NCBI GenBank assembly: GCA_963383645.1
Contig: OY726560.1
Coordinates: 32,980,503 to 33,044,502, forward strand
DNA: 64,000 nucleotides
Origin: Muscardinus avellanarius
Taxonomy: Eukaryota; Chordata; Mammalia; Rodentia; Gliridae
Reading direction: 5' to 3'
Part shown: one piece after another, positions 22,131 to 35,478 of the stretch
Layout: each line of letters starts with the position of its first letter
How positions within the stretch are numbered: position 1 is the first letter of the stretch
Translations under genes and position numbers: made by a program
The notes under the pieces: generated by a model
Seen by the model: the letters and a program-made list of their open reading frames with translations, nothing else
What the model was told of the DNA's origin: nothing
The model's database searches: none

Positions 22131-23900
22131 TCTGTACTTATTATATACTTAATTTACATAACATATATGTAAAAATAAATATTAATTATGTTATATACAT
22201 ATACAAATAATTACATTTCTTTTTGATTCCAGTATTTGTTTGTCTTATGAATACTTGCTACACTTGCTTGCCACTCAAAAAATTAAAACAATGATCTTTG
22301 CCTTTTTTATAGGTACACTTAAACATTAATTGCACATAAAATCAAGATCTTATAAGCTGAAAACCATTAACTCTGACTTAATTTTCAGTCTTTTTTCTGC
22401 TACTAATAGTGAAGAAATTATTAAACACACCACTGAAGAAAGTCAAACCCTAAATTGTCCTTTGAAGATTTCCATTGTATCCTCTCCCTTTTCCCTTGCC
22501 CCTCAACATTCCTTTGGTTATCTTATCTAAATATTCTCAATTGCTCATATTTAAAAAGAATTAACATATGTCAACAGTGCCCTTAAGTATGTCCCCAGCT
22601 TAGAGTTCTTAGCACTCTGGCTGGCATATAATGATCCACAAATATCTGTTGCATGTTATTGAATCATTATATAAATATGGAATTAAATCCTTCTAGTAAA
22701 GTTGTAAATAGACAAAAGTCAAACTCTTGTAGAAAAACACCCAAGTATTTATTTAATCATACTTATTTACTTATAGTACATTTTTGGATGTAGTTTAAGT
22801 CAACATCTCTAAATAACAATTTAGAGATAGGAACCAATTTTAGTTATTTTACTCTACCACTTTGCCTTGAATCAATGTATATGCAGTAGAGTTTTAGAAT
22901 AGTCAATGTGTAATAAATATGATTTACTCATAAGCATAAATTAGTCTCACTGAGACTTCTGAGAATATTTCCAAAGTTATTTTGAATTTATTTGAAACTC
23001 AAGGGTGAATTCTATTTACTGTAAAGATCAAACATTTGAATGCTCTGATTTTTTTTGTTGTCATATACACATGCCATTTTTGATCTACACATACCACTTT
23101 TTTTCCTCTGCTAAAACTAGAAATGGAAAAGGCAAAAAATACCGTGAGAACAGTGGTTTTCTTGTGGTATTTCCAGCTTGTTGGAAGTAGAGTATACTGG
23201 AAATCACAGGAGACAGGCCTTTCCCAGGGGGCTCCAAGTCCAGCAGTGCTAATCCACGAGGTTTGGTTTATTTAAAGCAATCCTTTTAGGCTCATCTATC
23301 ACTAGTCTCAAGATCCTGAACAAAACCCTTAGCAATCCAAGCAATTATGCACGCCTTCTGGCAATCTTCTCCCTCTATGTAGAGTTATTGTCCAATGGCA
23401 CAAACATTTTCCTTTCAACAAATGTGTAATGGGTTTTATAATTCTGAAAGATGGGTCTCCAAGTATAGGTTTTCTTATGTTTTTTTTTTGGGGGGGGGGG
23501 CGCAGTTGGACCACTTCCTGATAGCAGAATGGAAAACCAACTCCCTTTCCAACCATCAGCATTTTAATTCTTTCCTCTTCCAATTTAATTATTGTGACCT
23601 GACACTATCAAGGCCAACACAAAGGGGTGGGGCATTCGTGATAATCTGAATCACTGGGGATATGACAGGACATTTGGGCTTTCTTAGTCACCCATTTTTC
23701 TTTCTGTTTTTCAAAACTGTATTTTTATTTTGGCCAAAAAGAAACAATTGGAGGCCAAAAACATGTAGATAGTAAGAAGAAAATTAAATTAGTTTCAATA
23801 GACATTTACCAAATACCTACTCTGTGGCAGGTTCTGAAAATTCCAAAATAAGTAGGAGCAGAGTGAATGATAATTGTGGATATATATTGTTTTCCAGGAG
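22131..23900. other. Noncoding DNA with an L2-like scrap
   Basis: 22600-22665 (GGCTGGCATATAATGATCC ACAAATATCTGTTG) resembles an L2/MIR 3' end. 23480-23498 holds a T8G10-type homopolymer junction. No gene signal. Confidence 0.45.
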
Positions 23901-23904
23901 GAAT

Positions 23905-24080
23905 TCTAAGTCCCAAACACACATTATCTCATACAAGTCTAATAACAGTCCTGCAAGGGAAGCCCTCATTTTGACCCTGCTTTATAGAGAATCATCAGGT
24001 GCAGAGAAGTTAGTTAGCTTATTTAAAGCCACACAAGTAGAAAATGGAAGCAACAGGACTCAGAACCATGTCATCTAGAT
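23905..24080 (-). repeat. MIR remnant
   Basis: TAATAACAGTCCTGCAAGGG AAG ... CTTTATAGAGAATCATCAGG ... AGTTAGTTAGCTTATTTAAAGCCACACAAGTAGAAAATGG follows the antisense MIR block order. An L2-like word (AATACCTACTCTGTGGCAGG) precedes it at ~23811. Confidence 0.65.
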
Positions 24081-25370
24081 TTAGTAACTATACTTTTAAT
24101 CATACACACTCTCAAATTATTGACATTTTAATATATGTGAAAACTGACATCATATTATGTGATCAAAACAATGATGAAAGTTTAATTGAAGAATAAAGTA
24201 GCACTGGAGGAAGAGTGGAGAGTGGAGGAGAGAGTAGGAGAGACGTCAAGTAGGAAATAATATTTGGGTGGGTGGAAGCAAACAAATGGAGATGGGGTTC
24301 ATCACATAGCACGCTTGGCTGCTGAGCTGGGAAGGGGAAACTCCTTCTGTGAGAAATTCACACGAAAGAAATGAATACATGGACTAGCAGGGTGATGTTC
24401 TAGAGCCATAAATAACGTGATATTTCTGAGACACAAGAAAAGGTATAGAAGAAGTTGGCAGGAAGCATATGTGCAAATACAGGCAAGTACCAGTTCACAA
24501 GAGACCTCACAAGGCATGCTATGAAGATTTTGTCCCATAAACCAATGTTTTTTTCATGGATCCCTTTCAGTGTACTCATCTGGATGGAGAGAGAAATAAA
24601 CCCAGAGGTCTTGCATTATTTCCACATGGTCTAAAGTTCCTATGTGGGAAAATTGTATTTTTTTCAAGGCTAGGGTTTCATTTAAATTTATGCACATTTG
24701 CTTTCAGCTACATAATACATGTTTATTTAATATGTAAATTGCTTCTTTAAATTATCACTCAAGAAAAAAATCAGTTCATTAGATTGACTTGTCATCTTCA
24801 TTTGTAAATTTGTGATAAAGAACCATTTGACATGCACTGTTCAAAAAGCTCAGCTGAGGATGTTTGTGGGGCAAAAGTAATATAATGATATAATTATGTT
24901 TGCCTCTGAATAATAATTTTGGAGGGGCATGGAGAAAAGAAAAATACTGTAGATCAGACTATAGTTGATGAGGGCCAGACCAACACAATGACAGAGGTGA
25001 TGAAGAGATTTCAGAAATATATATTAGGATAATGGGCTTATTATCAGATAAATATAAGGGTTCAGGAGGACAAGGTGGGACTTCATATCAATTAGTGGTA
25101 GAGAACTTTCATCGCTTAAGACAATATAAAAAGAAAGAAAGAATTTTCTGTAAGTTTCAAGAACTTCAGTATGAGGAAATCTCGACTTTCATGATAATGA
25201 GAAACATAATATTCTCAGTGTTTTCACATTCAACAAAATCTTGCTATATTTTTACTGATTCTATTTTGTAGCTTTTTAACATCTTTTCTCTTCAGATTTG
25301 AAAATAAAACCTGTTTATTTCTTAAAATGAGAAAATTTGAGCATGCTTATTAATTAAAAAACCCAAGAAA
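24081..25370. other. Noncoding DNA without recognised elements
   Basis: AT-rich sequence. A short purine-rich zone (24205-24245) is the only compositional feature. Confidence 0.45.
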
Positions 25371-25925
25371 TTAATAACTGTTGGTGAGGATTTAGAGGAT
25401 TGTAAAGTATTGTGTATTGCTGCCGGGGCTATAAAATGGCCCAGCTGCTGTGGAAAACAGTACAGAATAGTAGTTCCTCAAAAAATTAAAGCATAGTTAC
25501 TATATGATCTAGAAAATTCACTTCTGGAAAGATATAAAAAATAATTGAGGTGGGCGTGGTGGCGCTTGTTTGTAAACCCTGCATTTGGGAGGCTGAGATG
25601 GGAAGATTGCGGTTCGTGGACAACTCAGCTTCTTAGTGAGGGTCTTTGCAACTCAGTGAGACCCTGTTTCAAAATAAAGAATAAAAAATAGGGCTGGGGG
25701 TGTAGCTCGGAGATAGAATTCCCCTGGGTTCCATCCACAGTACTGCAGAAAAAAAAAAAATGAAGGCAGAAACATGAACAGATATTTCTACATCCATGTT
25801 CATAGCAGCATTATTCATAATAGGCAAAAGGTCAATGAAAGCAACCCAAGGGTTTATCAACAAATGAATGAATAAACAAAATATGGCAATACATACAATG
25901 GAATATTATTCATCACTAAAATTGT
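25371..25925 (+). mobile_element. Old L1 3' ORF2 fragment split by a SINE
   Basis: ACTGTTGGTGAGGATTTAGA before and TCCATGTTCATAGCAGCATT ... TACATACAATGGAATATTAT after the SINE are ordered L1 ORF2 C-terminal words. Frame destroyed. Confidence 0.82.
25551..25760 (+). mobile_element. B1-dID SINE inside the old L1
   Basis: TGGGCGTGGTGGCGCTTGTT ... GGGGGTGTAGCTCGGAGATA ... CCATCCACAGTACTGC plus A13. Confidence 0.93.
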
Positions 25926-27700
25926 TTAATATTTTAAACAGATTTAAGAAGGCTTATTTTAAAAACTTTAAAAAGTAGTTGATTTCATTTTTAAGATGTT
26001 CTGGAGTATGATGCTATGGTAAAAAAAAAAAAATTCAATTTTCCTAGAAATTATGTTTTAAAATATCAGTTGCCTTCCTAATTTACTATGTAGGACTTCT
26101 TTTTCCTGAATCAATTTTATGTGTATATGAAGGAATATTCAGGACCCTGTTGTCTGTCATATGGACTTACGTGGACGGAGATGCCATTTAGGGCCCAAAA
26201 GCTAAGTATCTAACTCTGAGACATGATCTGTGCTGAATCTTAGATCCACACTGTCTAGTTGGGCGGGCTTGGTGAAGTTAGTTAATCTTTATTAACCTTG
26301 GCTTTTCAATATACAAAATAGAAATAATTATATCAATAACGCAAAGTAACTTGCTTCTAATTAGTGTTTAATCAACTTTAGCTATTACTATTGTACTGCT
26401 TCCTTGTAGACAGATAAATAAATACACATCACAAATCTGCCTTCAATTTATTATAATGTATTTTGTTTCAACAGTTTTTAAGAACTTCATTATAGGAAAA
26501 TATGAAGACAAAGCCTGTGTGACTAGATATAGAGCTCTTTTGCATGTATTATTGATTTCCTTTTGATCCATAATAACTTCTATGATAGATGAGATCTCTC
26601 CCTATGAAAAGGAAGAAAATCTTAAAGGTCACAAAAGACTTGGGATTTCAACTAAAAGCATCTGACTTGTAAATTCAATGCTGTTTCTGATTTATTATGT
26701 TGCCTTTGGAAACAAATTCCATATCCTGAATCTCTGGTATCAAATAGCTTTGTAAACTGTGAATACCATCTTTTTATTTAGGAAAATGTTTATCTTGAGC
26801 ATAAGAAAAGTCTATCTGATGCTTCTAGGACAGTCCACATGTCCATAACTGAAAGTTGTCTGCCTTAAAGTATATAGAATAGATTAAAGGGACCACTAAA
26901 ATAATATATAATGTAGCAGGTGCTTGATTTATTCATCTGTAAAATCTAGGAGGATTAAGGAGTCATACTCTTCAAGTAGTGTCAAAAATAATTACAACAA
27001 CTGACTCAAGAGAGACATTCTTCAGACGTCTTTCTATCTAGTGGGAGTTTTCTTGGCAGCTTGCTCTCATCACAAAAAGGTGTTGGGAGAGGGAGATTTT
27101 TCTCTGAGCAGCCAAGTTGTACTGAAATTCCCAGAGGGTGGGAAAGTATGCTTAAAGCTTTTCTTGGTAAAGAAATAACTGGAACCTTCTTACTGAACAT
27201 AAATTGGTTCTTTCCAACTTTCCTGTCCTAGTTCATTTATGTTGACCTAACTTTTTTACTCCAAATTAAATCTTTCAGTAGACTCACACATGAGAAATAA
27301 ATTATTTAATGTATAAATCACTACTAATCATTTGGCATTGCAATCATATAAAAATACTATTTCTTTCCTTTATTAACCAGGATTAACCATTCCTCCCTAA
27401 AATGTTTTTCACTGATAAAAGAAATTTGATCTTCAAGTGTAAAATAGATTTAAACCAAAAATTTAACTCAAAGTCAATATAATCATAAATCCTTTCTAGC
27501 AGCTGAAACATACAGTTGAAATAGTCTCCAATTACTATGCAGATTTTTTAAAACCTGAACAAAATTTAATTCACAAATAAACCTAATTTTCATTATTCAA
27601 ACTGTATATAGCTAGATTAAACTACAAAGTTTTAATATTTATTAACCTAACAGAGTATATTAATTTAACAGCTATGCCATTTATTTACTGTATTGAACAG
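25926..27700. other. Noncoding DNA with a faint MIR
   Basis: A MIR-like region lies at ~26220-26400 (GGTGAAGTTAGTTAATCTTT ATTAACC...). No SINE, young L1 or coding signal elsewhere. Confidence 0.45.
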
Positions 27701-27719
27701 TCATTTTATTTTTGTTTAG

Positions 27720-28150
27720 GTTTTGCCTCCCACCTTGCATTCATTCTTCTGGTATCAGTACTCTATTACCTTCTGAAGAACCATCCTCTACTTTCCATGT
27801 AGATCTATTAGTATAAACTGTATCCCTGGCTCTAAGGATGAGCATGTATTCATGACAAGTTAAGCTAGAGCAGTTTATTGTCCTTGGCTAGAGTGGTCAC
27901 TTCAAGAATGGGCATGTGGCTCAGTCAAAGCAAATGACATTCAATAAGGATTTTTCTGGAACTTCAACAAGGCAAGGAGCTCTTTTTCTATTGGCCTTGA
28001 TAAAATATAAACCTTGAACAGTTGACAGCCATGTTGCTGCTAAGAACAATCTGGAGTAAAATGAACATTTAAGAGTGAAGAGACGAGGCCTGGAAGGAAG
28101 CTGAGACCCAGTAACCCTGCTTGAACTCATGGATCAAGCTGGTAAGTGCA
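27720..28150 (+). repeat. Unassigned ancient interspersed repeat
   Basis: Text such as GGATGAGCATGTATTCATGA, GGGCATGTGGCTCAGTCAAA and ATTTTTCTGGAACTTCAACA resembles a widespread old mammalian repeat, but I cannot name the family with confidence. Confidence 0.35.
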
Positions 28151-28269
28151 TTAACCTTTTGACTTATTTGCTAAAAATATAGTAAGCATTCTTTTAAAGA
28201 TTTTATAATATAAAAGATAGTAAGAACTGACAAATGTCATGTAAGGTGATGAATATTACATTAGATCAA

Positions 28270-28870
28270 GACAAAGTTCTCTGGGGGGAAATTAGGGTCA
28301 AACAAGAAATTCAGAAGAAGGAGATGCATTCTAGTTGAGTCCCAAATAAAGTGAATACAGTAGTGAATATTTGGGAGGGGAAGAATGGCAAGTAGAGGAA
28401 AAGTACATGAGAAGCATATGAATGGTTTGGACCAACAGAAGAGCCTGCGTGAAATCCCAGAGACCAGAGTAAGAATGTCCAAGTAGCATGAAGCAATTCA
28501 GCATAAGAATTTAAGAAGTGGGGAAAGCGTTTTGAAATCATAAAAATCAAGATGTTATCTAATCGGGAAACAGAGAAGGTTCTTGCATACCTTATTTTTG
28601 AACAATGATCTATCTGGTGTTTTAGAAATATGACTCATAGCTATGTGGAGAAATGGCTCGTGCGGCAGTAAAACTGAAGATAATGAAACTTGTTAGGGGG
28701 AAGGCTATAGGTTTTGATGTAGTGTCTATGGGAATGGACAGAAGCAAAAGTCAGAAGAGATTTGGGGTATAGAAGGAGTCAGGCCTTCTGCTTGGATATG
28801 AGGAAACCCAAGAAATGTTTAAAAAATAAGTTAAAATATGACATGAGGTTTGGGTAGATAGGCTCTTCTC
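28270..28870 (+). repeat. L2-like LINE remnant
   Basis: Blocks such as AGAAGAGCCTGCGTGAAATC, ACAATGATCTATCTGGTGTT and GAAGGAGTCAGGCC appear in the order seen in the 3' half of L2 (repeat of the type 'group II TGGCTGCTGTGTGGAGAATG'). Very diverged. Confidence 0.45.
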
Positions 28871-31598
28871 TAATTCTATGTTTCTGTTCTTTATGAAAGA
28901 ACTACTCTTTCTTTTATGACTGCATACAAGAAGTACCAGCTACTCACTGTCTAAATGTCATTCTGCTAAGCTAATTATCTTTTTTTCTTTGCCTTATGAG
29001 TACATGCATTACTGTTTCTGGGATTCCATTGTCATTTTATTTCACTCTTGGAGTAATAAAACAATCCCACCAACAAAAATCCTCTCCATCCCAATATGGA
29101 ATAGAGACACAATTTATTATTGAAAAATTATTAGCAGGTTTACTTGCACTTAAGGCAAAGTGACTCCAAAGTCTTGACAGAATGTTACACAAATTATACA
29201 GGAAAGTAGAAGTAAAAACAATTAACTTCTCTTATTTCCTCAAGAAACTGATGGATGCACCTTGTGACTGTTCTCTGTATACTTCCAAAAAAATTCCTGA
29301 GTTTATTTTGGACACATATGTATACAGTTCAAGGGTCAGAAGACCTGTGACCTTGCATTGTAAAATCAAAAGGTCAGGCTTCTTCTTAGACTTATTATGT
29401 TTCAAGGGAGAGCATAATTCCCTGAGGAGGGGAGACTAAGGAGGCAGTAATCTCCCTTTTCTTTATTAAATAAAAAAAATCGTGTCATTTTATTCTCATG
29501 TCACCAAGTTCTCTGTTACATTCCAGTCCATTTTTTCCTGAAATTTTCTAGCTGAAATGGTTAACATTATACAGCCCAAATTTGAGGGTGAGGAATGTAG
29601 GAGTCCTGAGTTTCTAAACAGTTCAGTGAATTCCAAAGCTGTACTCAAGTTACTGGTTAAACGAGTAAATTCCAGAATCCTATCATACTTCCTAATTGGC
29701 CAGGTATATGATCAGATGAGTTTCCAGCTAGGGATAGTTCAGGTCCCATGAACAAGAATGGTACCAGGTCGTGGACACTTGTTTTTGTCTCTCATTTTTT
29801 TCCCCCTGTGTTTCTTGGAATCCTTATTTTTGTTAAAAGAAAACTATATAAAACACATGTAATAGAATTTATTTGAGCATAAAAGCACCCATAAATCAGG
29901 TACTCAAGACCATCAAAGAAATTCAGAGAGTTTTGTTCTAGCAGTGTAGACAGCAAGTTTTATAGTCTAAACATGGAAGAAATCACTTGACTGGGTACAG
30001 GTAGACATTTGGAAATGTGTCTGGTGGAAATTCCCTCATTAGAAGTTGATTCATTTGTTCATTCCTTCCTCCCTCTCTTTCTTTTTTTCTTTTTTCTCTC
30101 TCTTCTCTGAGGCAGAGGAAAATAGAAAGAGACTAAAGAAGACTTATTTGGTTTTCCTCTTATCTGTTTTGAATCTACCTTTTTTTTCTATCAGAAAGAA
30201 AAGTTGAAATGAGTACATCCTACTCAGAGACATAGAAATTCCCTCTCATGCTACAGTTAAAAAAGGTAGTGTTAGTGGTCTGCCACTCCAGGTAGGTTGG
30301 TCTTTTCACATCCACCTAATTTCTTCCCTATTTGAATCTCAAGTTGACTTTTGCTGTCTGACAGGAACTTCTCTGTAGGATGGCTGTGTGTGAGGTGCTA
30401 AGCGGACATTGCTGCTGTTAATCTGAGATGTTATGTGTGGCCCAGTCACCCTGGTGGCTTCTCGTAAGAAAAGCTCCTGGCACTTGGCAGAGGTCTCTAG
30501 TAAGGACTATTTATTACTGATAGACTTATAAATCAATATCAACTTAAATATAAGGACTTTTATTGATGATGATGCCCTATACAGGGAGACTGAGGAAAGA
30601 ATTTCATTGGCTAGCACATAAAGATCTTCCTAACATCTTTTTTTATTCTTTCTCTTTCTCTAAAGTCCTATGCAATGTGGTATCTGTTACAGCGTATTTT
30701 CTCTCCTTCCCTTTTCTTTCATCTTCTTTTCCCAAGCTCCCTTTGGACAACTCATGCCAGCCTTTCCTCCCTTCCATTTCCTTTCTATTCCTTCTGTGTT
30801 CTCCAAAAACGTATTCCCAACAGTAACATAACCCAGTAACATGAAGGGCTGCCTTTGAATAAACGGCTTTGCTGGTCATTTAAAATGAGCCATTCTTGAC
30901 TCTTTCTTTGAGAACCTATTTAACACTTCCCCAGTCTCATGTTATGGATCTGACAAACACCCACTAAAAACACCAATGCCTCTCATTGACTTTGTCAGAG
31001 ATGGAATTAACCATGAACTGAGATGCTTACTATCTGCAATCTTGCAACTTCTCAAAGACCTATATTCCTCTAATTTTTTAAATTGTTCTTTCAGGTAGCC
31101 ATAACTCTTTATCATAGAAACTTTTACTTCCTAAATTCAAAGTTAGTCTTTTTCCTAGCAATCAGCTGGAGAATGATGTAAATAACTTCATTTTTAATTT
31201 TAGGAACTCCCTGAAAACCCATCAGCCTTTTAAAAGAAAGCATAAATTGGTTTACAAAACTTGATGAATCTTTTTATCTTGCCATGTTCACTAATCCTAA
31301 ATTATATTGTTTAGTAATCCTAATCAAGCCTTGGCATTGAAAGAGCCACCAAACTTCATAATCTCAGTTAATATGCCAACTTTGGTCTCTGACAACTGCT
31401 AACATTCTGTTGAAAAACCTCTCCCTCACCACAATAAGCACTGAACATAGCTTTGTCTTATGAACAGGCCATTGGAGTGATATTTGGGGAGTCAGTATTC
31501 GACACTTGCAAAGGTTTGATGCAGAGGAAGAGCAACAAAACTCCTATTACCTCAAGGTTGTTAAAATTTTGAATTCTAGGGGTGATGACTGGGAATCT
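28871..31598. other. Repeat-poor noncoding DNA
   Basis: No SINE, L1 or recognised exon. A pyrimidine tract sits at ~30060-30110. Short ORFs here lack family resemblance. Confidence 0.45.
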
Positions 31599-31599
31599 G

Positions 31600-31602
31600 A
31601 AT

Positions 31603-31658
<56 letters not shown>

Positions 31659-31846
31659 ACTTTCTTTCTTGTTGGCATTGGGGATGGAACTCAGAGGCAT
31701 TCTACCTCCCAGCTACACACCCAGCCCTATTTTTATTTTTATTTGGAAATAAGGTCTTACTAGGTTAATGGAGAGTCTCACTTCAAACCTCCTGTCTCAG
31801 TCGCCCAAGCACTAGAATTACAAGTTTGTGTAACCATGCTGGCTGA
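31600..31846 (-). mobile_element. B1-dID SINE (minus) with (TTTC)n tail
   Basis: About 17 TTTC units, then GGCATTGGGGATGGAACTCA (antisense ID) to TGTGTAACCATGCTGGC. CTGAATT occurs just left of the TTTC array and just right of the SINE as a likely target duplication. Confidence 0.92.
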
Positions 31847-32160
31847 ATTTTTAAATATTCAGGATAATTCCAAAATGAGTTTTCTTTGTATTATGCCTAG
31901 AAACACTAGGTCTAAGTAGACATAAAAATATTAAAGCAAAATGGGTTATGCATAAGACACATATATTTTAGTATAAATATATTTTTAAAAACCTCTTACA
32001 ACAATCTAGAATATTAATTCTTGCATTGTTGCATATTTTTTACCTCTCTTTGGAAACCTCAACATATCATCTTTAATCACTCAGAGCTACACACTGTTAT
32101 AACTTAAAAGTACTAAAAAGCTAAATATAAAGCATTTAGTTGTTTTCTTAATTATTTTAG

Positions 32161-32164
<4 letters not shown>

Positions 32165-32200
<36 letters not shown>
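32165..32200. repeat. (GT)n microsatellite
   Basis: About 18 uninterrupted GT units. Confidence 0.97.
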
Positions 32201-32205
<5 letters not shown>

Positions 32206-32229
32206 TAATTTGAAATTTATTCTTGATGA

Positions 32230-32345
32230 GACTTTTATTTTTTATTTATGTTTTATTGGTGCATTGTAGTTATCCATCTTAATGAGGTACACGATGGTAG
32301 AGGCATTCATGCACATGTCACTCATTTAGTCCTACCTTACTTCCT
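32230..32345 (-). mobile_element. L1 3' terminus, antisense, old
   Basis: TTTTATTGGTGCATTGTAGT TATCC, AATGAGGTACACGATGGTAG and CATGCACATGTCACTCATTT are diverged forms of the local L1 3' end also seen at 35.3, 44.3 and 61.8 kb. Confidence 0.65.
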
Positions 32346-34176
32346 GGAAAATAAACTTCTTTTTTTTTAAACAATATTTTTCAATCCAGTAGTGTTTTTT
32401 TTAAAGGGATATAGTGATTCTTTTTTTTATTTTTTATTTATTTTTTTGCTATTCATCACATGTTAATCAGGTCGTGGAAGGTTCCCATCAATCACAGACT
32501 GCCCTAGGGTTGACTTTCAGCTTGACTCTATTTTATCTCCCAGGCTTAGTTTTCTGGAGTGAGAGAAATAATCTCTATAGAGCTGTTTACAGGATTGAAT
32601 TTTTGATATACTAAGTAAATAGTGGACATTCAGCAATGTTCATTTCATTTCTCCTTTTTATTTGATTCCCTTTGTCTAAAAACAAAAGACTTGATTTTCC
32701 CCCTAAAACCAATGTAAATATGATATGAAGGTAAACATGATTTATTGGTTGTTGAAACATTTATACTGTCTAATTTCTGGTGTTCAAGGTTTTTGTTGTT
32801 GTTGGCGGGGGTGATATTTTTCTTCATAGTTTTAGTTCTTTCCATGAAATCTGTTAGTCTTGGTGTTTTAAACTTCAAGAATCCTGCCCACAATAATACC
32901 ACATATGTTAATATTGTTAATCCAAATTTATATTTCAGCTGTTTTGTAGAGTGAGTTTTAAGAACTCTCAAGATGTCGAATGTAGGTAAATTCGACAATA
33001 TTCTAGATTCACGTAAAATTTGAATTTCTTTAAAGCTATATAATCTTGCTTACTTCGTTTCGTCTTGATGGCACCTGTAAACTGAAAGCCTGGGATGATT
33101 AACTATTTATCATTTCAGTTTGGATTGTGGATTGTTTTGGTAATTAAAAACAGATGGCAGAAGCTGCGGGGAAAATGTGTAACAGCTGATTAGTGGAAAT
33201 AAATGAATTTAGAGATATTTAACTTCCAGATAATAGATGGGTCAAATGCAGTTTAGACTTCACTGTGTGTACTTTTAGAGTAATTCCAAACACCATGTTT
33301 GATAATATATCAAGAACTAGGTGTTTGTTCTTCATCTTCTTCTGTTCTCCATTCCATGACAGAATGTTCACTTTCCTTGCGCAGCACGTGTGCCAACACA
33401 TTAGTTTCAGCTTGACTTAGATATCCAAGTCACCAGTGGCCTCTTGATAAGGATTTGCTATGCCTATGGGATATTGCGGGGCTGGTACTATGTGTTGCTT
33501 GGATATTTTTTTCTTCATTTCTTGAGGAGGCTTGATACTGGCTTTCAAAGCCAGGATTGAACCAAGATCAACTACCCAATAAAGATCATTTGTCAGCCTA
33601 ATAATTTTCATTCCACTGCTGAGTCTTCATTAGGCAAAATTAAGTTGTTTAGGAAGTCTGACATGTTTTAAGCCTACCTGTGGGCTCATGTCCACTTTCT
33701 CTCTTGACTCATAATTACCGTTCTAATTTCTACTCTTCAGGATTTGTGAAACTAATCTGAAGGCTAAGGGGTTCTTTTCTAATTTCAATAAACCTGGGTT
33801 AGAAGTTATGTGGCCATTAAGGTGAAAGGACTAACCCTTAAAAGTAAAATCACAAAATCATTGAAAATTCATGTTCCATGAATGAAATTCACAAGAGAGT
33901 AACTGAGACTTCTTGTAGACTTTTCAGTTATTCTCTGGGAAATGTCTGCTGGAGTGGGAAAAGTGAAAGAAAAATGACAAAAAAGCCATATGTTCTCCTC
34001 TGGGTAGTCATCTTTATTCAAATACTTTATAATCACAAGGTTGGAACAATTCTATTGTATTCTGCATATTTTTGCTTTCATAAAGATATTGGCACACATA
34101 ACAATTTTAATATTTATTATTAATGATTTATGGATTGAAGTGTCTTCCCCCAAAAGATAAGTGGAAGTCCTATCTT
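32346..34176. other. Noncoding DNA without recognised elements
   Basis: AT-rich. A short inverted repeat (GTCGAAT ... ATTCGAC, ~32974-32995) and a MIR 3' end-like scrap near 32570-32640 are the only structures seen. Confidence 0.45.
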
Positions 34177-34192
34177 ATAGAACCTCAGGATC

Positions 34193-34467
34193 ACCGGGTG
34201 TGGTGGCTCACGCTTGTAATCCCCACGCTTGGGAGGCGGAGACAGGAGGATTGCGCAGGTTCAAAGCCAGTTGCTCTGGCTTAACAGATCCTGTTTCCAA
34301 ATTTTTTAAAAAAGTATAAAAAATAGGTCTGGGAGTGTAGCCCGGAGGTAGAGGGGCTTCCAGGAAACCCAGTACCACCAAATAAAATATAAAATAGGTC
34401 TGGGAGTGTAGCCTGGAGAAAGAAGGCTTCCATCCCCAGTACCACCAAAAAAAAAAAAAAAAAAAAA
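34193..34467 (+). mobile_element. B1-dID SINE with duplicated ID half, perfect 16-bp TSD
   Basis: Second-type subfamily (CCCCACGCTTGGGAGGCGGA, CTCTGGCTTAACAGATCC). Two successive ID halves start ATAGGTCTGGGAGTGTAGCC, separated by a short A-rich linker, and end in A22. ATAGAACCTCAGGATC is exactly duplicated at 34177-34192 and 34468-34483. The perfect duplication points to a recent insertion. Confidence 0.96.
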
Positions 34468-34999
34468 ATAGAACCTCAGGATCTGACCTGTTTAGAAAAT
34501 CTTTGGAGATTGGCCAAATTAAGATGAAATTATTAAGGTGTGTCCTTAATCCAATGACTTCTGTCATAGAAATTAAATGCGTATCTGGAGATATTTAAAA
34601 ATACTAATATCTAGGTTGCACCTAAGACAAACTTAGCATCTCTGGGTTGAGGTTCAGGCACTGGTAATTCTACTGGGCAGCCAGAAATGAGGACCAATAA
34701 TGGATGTTTAAAATTTCTCATTTCAGTTTTAAAATTTTCTATAGTTTTGAAAAAAAAGCAATAAAAATGAGATGGATAAGAGATAGGATGGATTTTAGAA
34801 ATAAAAATCAACCAGAAAGACTGAAGGCAATGGAAAGAGGTAGCTTTTGCAATACTCCACACAAAAGAAACATGAATTTAGAACACTAGTGATGGGGGAG
34901 GAAAGATATCTGGCCATACAGACATTAGAGAGAATGTACCAGTGATCTATTCCTGCATAACTATTCTACACAAAATTTAGTGGTTTAAAAAACAATAAA

Positions 35000-35180
35000 T
35001 CAAGCATGTTGGCATATGCCTGTAATTTCAGTACTTGAGAGTTTGAAAAAAGAAGATTGCAGGTTTGAGGACATCCTCAGCAATATAGTGAGGCTTCAGA
35101 CTTCATTTCCAAACCAAAATATAAAAAAAAAGGTAGAATGCTCCTGGGCTCAATCCCCAGTACCCTCCCCCTACACACAA
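35000..35180 (+). mobile_element. B1-dID SINE (diverged)
   Basis: CAAGCATGTTGGCATATGCC TGTAATTTCAGTA start. The ID half is reduced to GGTAGAATGCTCCTGGGCTC AATCCCCAGTACCC. Confidence 0.85.
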
Positions 35181-35290
35181 TAGAAAATAAGAATTGCTTA
35201 TTTTTCTCATAAATTTCCAATCTGAACAAGATACAGAGGGAAGCATCTTTGTCTGTTCCCTGTGCAGTCATTCTGTGTGCTTCATGGATC

Positions 35291-35296
<6 letters not shown>

Positions 35297-35326
<30 letters not shown>

Positions 35327-35478
35327 GGTGTTATTCTTTTTTTTTTTTATTGGTGCACTGTATTCATACATTATAATGGCATAAAGAAAATACTTTTGTA
35401 GATATACATGCACACATCGCCCAGTTAGCCCCTACCTTATCCCTACCCTGTTCCCTCCCCATCCCTCCTTCCCATGCT
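35297..35478 (-). mobile_element. Very short 5'-truncated L1 3' end with TSD
   Basis: Minus orientation: two T-runs separated by ACTGGTGTTATTC, then TTATTGGTGCACTGTATTCA TACATTATAATGG and the C-rich complement of the G-rich L1 3' UTR to CCCTCCTTCCCATGCT. TGGATCTACTTT is duplicated at 35285-35296 and 35479-35490, so only ~150 bases of L1 were copied. Confidence 0.88.

Noticed and set aside
32974..32995. GTCGAAT/ATTCGAC inverted repeat
   Set aside because: A 7-base stem is expected by chance in 64 kb and has no supporting context.
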